5,908 nt of DNA from Verrucomicrobiota bacterium (GTDB taxonomy: Bacteria > Verrucomicrobiota > Verrucomicrobiia > Limisphaerales > UBA1100). The notes under the pieces are model-generated. The model worked only from the letters and a program-made list of their open reading frames with translations. It was not told where the DNA came from and did not search any database. Location of the stretch: NCBI GenBank assembly GCA_028872645.1, contig JAPKDK010000189.1, positions 1-5,908 of the forward strand, in the 5' to 3' direction. Shown one piece after another: positions 1-5,908 of the stretch (positions are counted from its first letter, which is position 1; every line of letters begins with the position of its first letter). Made by a program: the position numbers and the translations under genes.

Positions 1-465
1 CAACTGATCCCGCACCAGCGCCGCTTGCTCATAATCCTCCGTCTCGATGGCCTTATTCAACTGCTTTTCCAATTGCTGCCGATGTTTGGTGAAACTCATT
101 TCCTGCCGCAACGCTTTCGGCACCTTTCCCACGTGCTGCGTGCCCTTGTGCATTTGCTTGAGCATCCCCTCCAGCGGCTCGGCAAACGTGGCGTAGCAAT
201 CGGAGCAACCCAACCGCCCGCTCTTCTTAAAATCCGCCTGCGCGAACCCGCACGCGGGACATTCCAGCTCGCCACTGCCCGACTCCATCTCCGAAGCCGC
301 GCCCAGCCCCAGCAACAAATCCGCCAACGCAAAGCCTTTCGGATCCGTCACCCCCTGTTCCTTGGCGCATTCCTCGCAGAGATCAATCTTCTTCATCTGA
401 CCATCCACAATCTCAGTCAAATGAACCGTGGCCTCGTTCTCACAATCTGGTTGGCAACATTGCAT
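1..465 (-). CDS. mcsA: McsA-like protein-arginine kinase activator (UVR motif, zinc-finger), 3' end cut by window edge
   Basis: In Firmicutes, McsA is the zinc-binding activator of the protein-arginine kinase McsB, which marks proteins for Clp proteolysis; a stress role here is inferred from the family. The reading frame gives 155 residues without a stop before the window edge. Cysteine pairs expected of the family are visible: an N-terminal C3-C4-x3-C8 cluster, CEEC (30-33), CPAC (69-72) and CSDC (87-90). The segment ATVHLTEIVDG (12-22) is typical of McsA. Residues 125-155 form the start of a charged UVR helix ending ..DYEQAALVRDQL. Roughly 20-30 C-terminal residues are probably missing. The ATG at 465 is well fixed, because an in-frame TGA, which is also the stop of the upstream aminotransferase gene, lies 12 bases before it. 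No clear Shine-Dalgarno sequence is visible. It is probably the last visible gene of the lol-ilvE operon; mcsB would be expected beyond the window but cannot be seen. A generic UvrB/UvrC-motif protein is the alternative name. Confidence 0.85.
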   Translation of the reverse strand, partial: MQCCQPDCENEATVHLTEIVDGQMKKIDLCEECAKEQGVTDPKGFALADLLLGLGAASEMESGSGELECPACGFAQADFKKSGRLGCSDCYATFAEPLEGMLKQMHKGTQHVGKVPKALRQEMSFTKHRQQLEKQLNKAIETEDYEQAALVRDQL

Positions 466-477
466 TGTTTTAATATA

Positions 478-1347
478 TCACAAAATTTCCGATCCCGACG
501 CATTGGTCAGGGCGTGGTAGGCTTGCATGAAGGCTTGGGTGTGTTTGCCGGGGCGGCCGGTGCCGATTTTTCGGCCGTCGATTTTTACGACGGGCACCAC
601 TTCAGCAGCGGTGCCGGTGATAAAACATTCGTCAGCGTTGTATAAATCGTAGCGGGTGAGGTTGGGTTGGGTCACTTCGACATCCAATCCCTCGGCCAAT
701 TCCATCACCACATTGCGCGTGATGCCGTGCAACGCTCCGGACGCCAGCGACGGCGTAAACATTTTGCCGTGCTTGAGCATGAAAATATTGTCGCCGGTGC
801 ATTCGGCCACGTAGCCTTGCGAGTTGAGCATGATGGCCTCGACGCAACCGGCGTTGGTGGCCTCGATTTTGGCGAGAATGTTGTTGAGGTAATTGAGCGA
901 TTTGATGGCCGGATTCACCGCGTTGGTGTGGTTGCGCGTGGTGGGTACGGTGACAATCGTCAGCCCTTTATCATAAAACGCCTTGGGATAAAGCTGGATG
1001 TTCGCGGTGATGATGATCACCTGCGGATTGCTGCAGCGATTAGGATCGAGCCCCAGCGTGCCCGCGCCGCGCGTGACCACCAGTCGGATGTAGCCATCGC
1101 GAACTTTATTGCGTCGGCACGTCGCCACCACCGCCGCGCACAACGCCTTGTGGCTCATCGGCAGCTTCATCAAAATCGCTTTGGCCGAATAAAACAGCCG
1201 GTCTATGTGTTCTTCCAGCCGAAACACGCGCCCGTTGTAAGCGCGAATGCCTTCGAACAATCCATCGCCATAAAGCAGCCCATGATCAAATACTGACACT
1301 GAGGCTTTGGCCTCATCCACAAATTTTCCGTTAATATAAACCTTCAT
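478..1347 (-). CDS. ilvE: Branched-chain-amino-acid aminotransferase (PLP fold type IV)
   Basis: This cytoplasmic enzyme transfers the amino group between glutamate and the 2-oxo acids of valine, leucine and isoleucine, the last step of their synthesis and the first of their breakdown. The 289-residue length is normal for bacterial IlvE (about 290-310). Family signatures visible: YGDGLFEGIRAYNG (26-39), the PLP Schiff-base lysine K149 within IKSLNYLNN, E182 in AECTGDNIF (expected to contact the PLP pyridine nitrogen), HGITR (207-211) and GTAAEVVPV (245-253). The FEGIRAYNG form favours a branched-chain transaminase over D-amino-acid transaminase or aminodeoxychorismate lyase, which share the fold. 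I chose the ATG at 1347 because the protein then begins MKVYINGKFV, the normal N-terminus; an upstream in-frame ATG at 1410 would add 21 arginine-rich residues and overlap lolD. No strong ribosome binding site precedes either start. It lies 43 bases after lolD and 12 bases before mcsA, which suggests co-transcription. Confidence 0.93.
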   Translation of the reverse strand: MKVYINGKFVDEAKASVSVFDHGLLYGDGLFEGIRAYNGRVFRLEEHIDRLFYSAKAILMKLPMSHKALCAAVVATCRRNKVRDGYIRLVVTRGAGTLGLDPNRCSNPQVIIITANIQLYPKAFYDKGLTIVTVPTTRNHTNAVNPAIKSLNYLNNILAKIEATNAGCVEAIMLNSQGYVAECTGDNIFMLKHGKMFTPSLASGALHGITRNVVMELAEGLDVEVTQPNLTRYDLYNADECFITGTAAEVVPVVKIDGRKIGTGRPGKHTQAFMQAYHALTNASGSEIL

Positions 1348-1390
1348 CGGTCGGCGGAGAGTGCCGCAAGGGAGGCGGCGAGGCAATCCT

Positions 1391-2068
1391 TCAGTCAGCA
1401 ATCCTTCCATCCTTCAGCCTAACAATGCGCTGGGCGGCGGCGGCGACCACTTCGTCGTGCGTGGCCACCAGCAGCGTGAGGTTGCGCTCGCGGTGCAGTT
1501 GAGCGAGCAGCGCGATGATTTCCGCCTCGGTGCCGGTGTCGAGATTCCCCGTTGGTTCATCGGCTAAAATAATTTCCGGTTCATTCATTAACGCCCGCGC
1601 GATGGCCACGCGCTGTTGTTCGCCGCCGGAAAGTTCCGTGGGCAAATGCGTCATCCGATTGGCCAGCCCCACGGCATCCAGCAATTCCCGCGCGCGGGCT
1701 TCGGCCTTGGCTTGCGGCGCGCGCTGCACCTGCGCGGGGAGGTAAACATTTTCCAGCGCATCCAAATCCGGCAACAAATGATACGCCTGAAACACAAAGC
1801 CGATGTGAAGTCCGCGAAAAATTGCCGCCGCTTGGGGCGTTTGATGTTGTAACGATTTTCCTTTGAAAATAATTTCCCCCTCCGAAGGCGCGTCCAACCC
1901 GCCGAACAATTGCAACAGCGTGCTTTTGCCCGAACCGGAAGCCCCCTGCAACGCCACAAACTCGCCGCACGCCAACGCGAGATCCACGCCACTGAGGACC
2001 GTGAGCGGCTGGCCTCCCATCTGATAGGTCTTCCCCACGCCCGAGGCTTGCAAAACAAAATCACTCAC
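1391..2068 (-). CDS. lolD: Lipoprotein-releasing system ATP-binding protein LolD
   Basis: ATPase subunit of the LolCDE-type ABC transporter, which uses ATP hydrolysis to extract mature lipoproteins from the inner membrane for the carrier LolA. All nucleotide-binding motifs are intact in the 225-residue protein: Walker A GASGSGKST (42-50), Q-loop Q94 in FVFQAYHLLP, signature LSGGEQQ (146-152), Walker B IILADEP with catalytic E171, D-loop GNLD (174-177) and switch histidine H204 in ATHD. The stretch HLLPDLDALENV (97-108) is typical of the LolD/MacB/FtsE branch, and the adjacent LolC/E permease favours LolD. I chose the GTG at 2068: it gives the usual start MSDFVLQASGVGKTY and is preceded by a strong GGTGGAGG ribosome binding site nine bases away. 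An ATG at 2104 would add 12 unconserved residues. The first 8 bases overlap the end of the permease gene, consistent with translational coupling and a fixed subunit ratio. Confidence 0.93.
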   Translation of the reverse strand: MSDFVLQASGVGKTYQMGGQPLTVLSGVDLALACGEFVALQGASGSGKSTLLQLFGGLDAPSEGEIIFKGKSLQHQTPQAAAIFRGLHIGFVFQAYHLLPDLDALENVYLPAQVQRAPQAKAEARARELLDAVGLANRMTHLPTELSGGEQQRVAIARALMNEPEIILADEPTGNLDTGTEAEIIALLAQLHRERNLTLLVATHDEVVAAAAQRIVRLKDGRIAD

Positions 2069-3335
2069 TGCGTAAAGCCTCCACCGGCCGCAAGCGGGCC
2101 GCATTCCAAGCCGGCAATATTCCGGCCACCAAACAAATCAAGACGGATACGCCGCAAATCACCACGAGATCCCCCGGCACCACTTGCGCGGGGAGTTCGC
2201 GGAAGCCGTAGAGTTTTTCCGGAAACAACTCCACATCGTGGCCGCGCAGGAATCCCAAAAACTGGTTGCGGTATTTCAGCACCAACAATCCCATCGCAAT
2301 CCCCATGCCCGTGCCGAGCACGCCGACCACCGCGCTTTGAATGAGAAACACAAAACTCACTTGCCCGTTACTCGCGCCCAGCGCTTTAAGCAGGCCGATC
2401 TCTTTGGTTTTTTGTACGCCAAAAATAATCAGCGAACTCGCAATGCCAAACGCCGCCACCACCACGATAAAAAACATCAGGAATTGGTTGATCATTTTTT
2501 CCACCTGCACCTGCGCGAGCAGCACGGGATTGAGATCTTTCCAAGTGCCAACGCGATAGCCCTCGCCAAGCAATTTTTCCAACGCCGCTTGCTGCGGGCC
2601 GAGTTCCAGCGGGTCGGTGGTTTCCACCCACAACATCGCCACGCCTTCATCGAGCCCATAAAGATCCTGCGCGTTGTAGAGGCTGCAGAACATAAAATCG
2701 TTGAGATCTTTTTGGCCCGCATCGAACACGCCCGCCACGATGTATTCGTCAGGTAAAATCCCGATGTCCTCACCGCCCTCGCGCGAATCACGCATTTCCT
2801 GAATGCTCTTGGGCGAATGGATCAGCACGCGATCGCCCACGCCCAGCCGAAACTCGCCGTCCATTCGCGCGAAATTATAGCCAATCACCAGCCGATTACC
2901 CCGTAGATTGAATTCGCCCGCCTCAAGATTTTCCGGCACTTGGCTAACGGTTTTCATTCGCTCCGAATCCACGCCCAACAGCACCGGCGCATCAAAAGCC
3001 GGCACGCCGATTTGCGAATCGGTCTCCATCATCACTTTGCCGCCGATGATTGGGGAGACGCCGGTCACGCCGGGAATCTTTGCAATGCGATCGGACAGCG
3101 CCTCGTATTCCACAATCGGCCCGCCCAGCGATCGCACGGTGAGATCGGCCGAGAATTGGAAAAACGATTTCTTCAGTTGCAAATGAAATCCGGAGAAAAC
3201 CGAGGTGACGATGATCAGCACTGCCACGCCCAACATCACCCCCACCACGGAGATGAGTGTGATGAAGGAAACCGATGTGCGTTTGGGCCGCAAATAGCGC
3301 AGCGCCAGCGCAAACTCAAAGGGCAACCATTTCAT
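2061..3335 (-). CDS. lolC: Lipoprotein-releasing ABC transporter permease, LolC/LolE family
   Basis: Inner-membrane permease that partners LolD and moves lipoproteins from the outer leaflet of the inner membrane to LolA. The 424 residues are close to the usual LolC/LolE length of about 400-415. The architecture fits: a short cytoplasmic N-terminus beginning MKWLPFEFALALRYLRPK, membrane segment 1 at about 23-48, a large periplasmic domain at about 50-280, then three membrane segments at about 284-306, 327-354 and 388-410. The cytoplasmic loop VQKTKEIGLLKALGAS (307-322) is the FtsX/LolC-type coupling helix, and the C-terminal PAWNAARLRPVEALR (408-422) is a strong family signature. I chose the ATG at 3335; an in-frame TTG at 3371 would add 12 arginine-rich residues. 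LolC and LolE cannot be told apart here, and only one permease gene is present, so the complex may be a homodimer or pair with a permease encoded elsewhere. First gene of the likely lol-ilvE-mcsA operon. Confidence 0.92.
   Translation of the reverse strand: MKWLPFEFALALRYLRPKRTSVSFITLISVVGVMLGVAVLIIVTSVFSGFHLQLKKSFFQFSADLTVRSLGGPIVEYEALSDRIAKIPGVTGVSPIIGGKVMMETDSQIGVPAFDAPVLLGVDSERMKTVSQVPENLEAGEFNLRGNRLVIGYNFARMDGEFRLGVGDRVLIHSPKSIQEMRDSREGGEDIGILPDEYIVAGVFDAGQKDLNDFMFCSLYNAQDLYGLDEGVAMLWVETTDPLELGPQQAALEKLLGEGYRVGTWKDLNPVLLAQVQVEKMINQFLMFFIVVVAAFGIASSLIIFGVQKTKEIGLLKALGASNGQVSFVFLIQSAVVGVLGTGMGIAMGLLVLKYRNQFLGFLRGHDVELFPEKLYGFRELPAQVVPGDLVVICGVSVLICLVAGILPAWNAARLRPVEALRSE
2078..2085 (-). 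promoter_or_regulatory. Strong Shine-Dalgarno sequence that fixes the GTG start of lolD
   Basis: The minus strand reads GGTGGAGG here, close to the full anti-Shine-Dalgarno complement, and is separated by 9 bases from the GTG at 2068. It lies inside the last codons of the upstream permease gene. It is the clearest ribosome binding site seen in the window and is why the GTG is preferred over the ATG at 2104. Confidence 0.8.
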
Positions 3336-3356
3336 CGCCGCGAAGTTAAGGCGGCG
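3336..3356 (-). promoter_or_regulatory. GC-only hairpin directly abutting the lolC/E start codon
   Basis: Bases 3336-3341 (cgccgc) and 3351-3356 (gcggcg) are exact reverse complements separated by a 9-base loop, giving a 6-bp all-GC stem whose edge touches the ATG at 3335. No Shine-Dalgarno sequence is visible in the leader. In the mRNA such a stem would cover the usual ribosome-landing area and could limit initiation. That function is inference; in GC-rich DNA a stem of this size may also arise by chance, and the right-hand arm has a second register at 3354-3359. Confidence 0.35.
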
Positions 3357-3373
3357 GCGAAGGCGGTGCAAGG

Positions 3374-3402
3374 ATTAGACATTCACACGGTAGGAATGAA
3401 AA
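3374..3402 (-). promoter_or_regulatory. Candidate sigma70-like promoter for the lolC/E-lolD-ilvE-mcsA operon
   Basis: On the minus strand a -35-like TTTTCA (3402-3397, 4 of 6 consensus bases) is followed after exactly 17 bases by a -10-like TCTAAT (3379-3374, 5 of 6). The predicted start of transcription, near 3367, leaves a leader of about 32 bases before the ATG at 3335. It would exclude the upstream TTG at 3371 as a start. The match is moderate and could be chance. Confidence 0.35.
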
Positions 3403-3405
3403 TAG

Positions 3406-3473
3406 TTGAACCGCCAAGACGCAAAGACGCCAAGGAAAACCAAATTTAAAAACTTAGCGAATTGGCGGTTCAA
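3406..3473. repeat. 68-base imperfect palindrome made of 8-base CGCCAAGA-type units
   Basis: The outer 12 bases are perfect inverted copies: ttgaaccgccaa at 3406-3417 and ttggcggttcaa at 3462-3473. Extending inward, 18 of 21 positions pair (3406-3426 against 3453-3473), leaving an AT-rich loop of 26 bases. The left arm consists of three tandem 8-base units, cgccaaga (3412-3419), cgcaaaga (3420-3427) and cgccaagg (3428-3435); the right arm carries two degenerate units in the opposite orientation. It fills almost the whole space after the acs stop codon (3478), with only four bases between them. From memory, similar CGCCAAG/CGCAGAG-unit palindromes are scattered between genes in many environmental bacterial genomes; I cannot search this. 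It could act as an mRNA 3'-end stabilising hairpin for acs, as a partial terminator, or be a small non-autonomous repeat element. Confidence 0.8.
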
Positions 3474-3477
3474 AAAA

Positions 3478-5418
<1,941 letters not shown>

Positions 5419-5445
5419 AGTAAAATTAAATGATTTCGGGGGCGC

Positions 5446-5474
5446 ATTGTGGGAAAGCAACGACGCCGCGTCAA
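5446..5474 (-). promoter_or_regulatory. Sigma70-like promoter of acs
   Basis: On the minus strand TTGACG (5474-5469, 5 of 6 bases of the -35 consensus) is followed after 17 bases by CACAAT (5451-5446, 4 of 6 of the -10 consensus). Transcription would start near 5439, giving an AT-rich leader of about 20 bases before the acs ATG at 5418. The spacing is optimal and the position fits, but no experimental support is visible. No Shine-Dalgarno sequence is seen in the leader. Confidence 0.45.
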
Positions 5475-5486
5475 GCCACTCGAATC

Positions 5487-5515
5487 TCGACCGCGGCGAT
5501 TGGGTTCGCTACATT
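5487..5515 (+). promoter_or_regulatory. Weak candidate promoter for aroE
   Basis: TCGACC (5487-5492) and TACATT (5510-5515) each match 4 of 6 bases of the sigma70 -35 and -10 hexamers, with a 17-base spacer. Transcription would begin about seven bases later, at or next to the proposed GTG start at 5522, so the mRNA could be leaderless. The match is weak and offered only as a candidate. Confidence 0.2.
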
Positions 5516-5521
5516 CCGCGT

Positions 5522-5908
5522 GTGTCCGACCATTCACATCCTGTTTCCGCCCGCACACGGCTTTGCGCGGTGTATGGGTTTCCCGTGGGGCATTCGGCCT
5601 CGCCGGCGATGCAAAACGCCGGCATCGCGGAGCTGGGGCTCGACTGGCGTTACACCGCTGCCGAGGTGCGACCGGAGCAATTGCGCGAGGCAATCGTCGG
5701 CGCGCAGGCGATGCATTACATTGGCATCAACCTCACTTTGCCGCACAAATTGCTGGCGCTGGAGATGGTGGATGTGCTCGATGAAAGCGCCAGCGAATGG
5801 GGCGCAGTGAACACAATTTTGTTCGAAGGACAGGATGACAACGGCGATTGGCACGCGTTGCGTGATTTTGAAACTGCGCCGCATCAATTGCGCAGTCACG
5901 GATTTAAC
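5522..5908 (+). CDS. aroE: Shikimate dehydrogenase AroE, N-terminal part, 3' end cut by window edge
   Basis: AroE reduces 3-dehydroshikimate to shikimate with NADPH in the pathway to chorismate and aromatic amino acids. The 129 visible residues cover the substrate-binding domain: VYGFPVGHSASPAMQN (17-32) with the two shikimate-binding serines S25 and S27, GINLTLPHK (68-76) with N70 and the catalytic lysine K76, and GAVNTI (94-99) with N97. The window ends at HGFN, just before the expected NTD motif carrying the catalytic aspartate, so the NADP-binding domain is out of view. Position 31 is Gln where the family usually has His (SPxMHN). The start is uncertain: GTG at 5522 gives a reasonable 16-residue lead into the first strand, but has no Shine-Dalgarno sequence; TTG at 5447 would add 25 residues and overlap the acs promoter, and GTG at 5570 would cut off the first strand. 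Transcribed away from acs. Confidence 0.9.
   Translation, partial: MSDHSHPVSARTRLCAVYGFPVGHSASPAMQNAGIAELGLDWRYTAAEVRPEQLREAIVGAQAMHYIGINLTLPHKLLALEMVDVLDESASEWGAVNTILFEGQDDNGDWHALRDFETAPHQLRSHGFN

Noticed and set aside
25..645. 206-residue open frame on the plus strand
   Set aside because: It lies antisense across mcsA and ilvE, which have clear family motifs; its product is a low-complexity His/Arg/Leu-rich shadow with no recognisable domain.
667..1296. 209-residue plus-strand open frame inside ilvE
   Set aside because: Fully antisense to a well supported aminotransferase; GC-biased third positions keep the opposite frame open by chance.
1348..1410. Upstream ATG start for ilvE at 1410
   Set aside because: It would overlap lolD and add 21 Arg/Pro-rich residues before the conserved MKVYINGKFV start.
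1383..1417. Direct repeat gcaatccttc (1383-1392 and 1398-1407) with a third partial copy at 1409-1417
   Set aside because: Most of it encodes the normal LolD C-terminus (RLKDGRIAD); at most a small slippage duplication around the stop codon, with no evident function.
3412..3435. CRISPR array
   Set aside because: The 8-base units are directly adjacent with no spacers, and no cas genes are present.
2940..3449. 169-residue plus-strand open frame
   Set aside because: Antisense to lolC/E and running through the palindromic repeat; His- and Gln-rich with no motif.
3406..3473. Intrinsic terminator for acs
   Set aside because: The stem is long and the loop large, and in the acs direction the T-run comes before the stem, not after it. 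A hairpin role at the mRNA end remains possible, but it is not a standard terminator.
5430..5899. Overlapping open frames on both strands around aroE (5430-5810, 5449-5784, 5534-5899)
   Set aside because: These are out-of-frame shadows; the frame starting at 5522 carries the intact AroE motifs to the window end.

Overview
The window is an ordinary, tightly packed stretch of bacterial chromosome, moderately GC-rich. It holds five genes on the minus strand and one divergent gene on the plus strand. The outer two are cut by the window edges. The organism is a diderm (Gram-negative-type) bacterium, because it carries a Lol-type lipoprotein-releasing transporter. The combination of Lol genes, an McsA-type double zinc-finger/UVR protein, and the style of the AroE and LolC/E proteins suggests Verrucomicrobiota or a relative in the PVC group. 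That assignment is inferred from recalled family resemblance, not from a search.

Layout from right to left. A partial aroE (shikimate dehydrogenase, 5522-5908, plus strand) faces away from acs (acetyl-CoA synthetase, 3478-5418, minus strand) across about 100 bases that hold a good sigma70-like promoter for acs. After the acs stop codon lies a 68-base imperfect palindrome (3406-3473) built from 8-base units. It sits between acs and the next transcription unit and is the least explained sequence in the window. Then come lolC/E (permease, 2061-3335), lolD (ATPase, 1391-2068), a class IV branched-chain aminotransferase (ilvE-like, 478-1347) and a partial mcsA (1-465), all on the minus strand and close enough to be one operon: 8-base overlap, 43-base gap, 12-base gap.

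How the genes work together. LolC/E and LolD form an inner-membrane ABC complex that releases mature lipoproteins for transport to the outer membrane. IlvE makes or breaks down branched-chain amino acids. McsA is a zinc-binding partner of the protein-arginine kinase McsB in stress and proteolysis systems. Acs activates acetate to acetyl-CoA, and AroE works in the shikimate pathway. Apart from the Lol pair, I see no functional link beyond co-location.

I found no mobile element, CRISPR array, RNA gene or novel multi-gene system. The points worth a second look are the palindromic 8-base-unit repeat, a GC-only hairpin abutting the lolC/E start codon, an Asn in place of a normally conserved Arg in Acs, the single-permease Lol pair leading an operon with ilvE and mcsA, and a possible leaderless aroE start.
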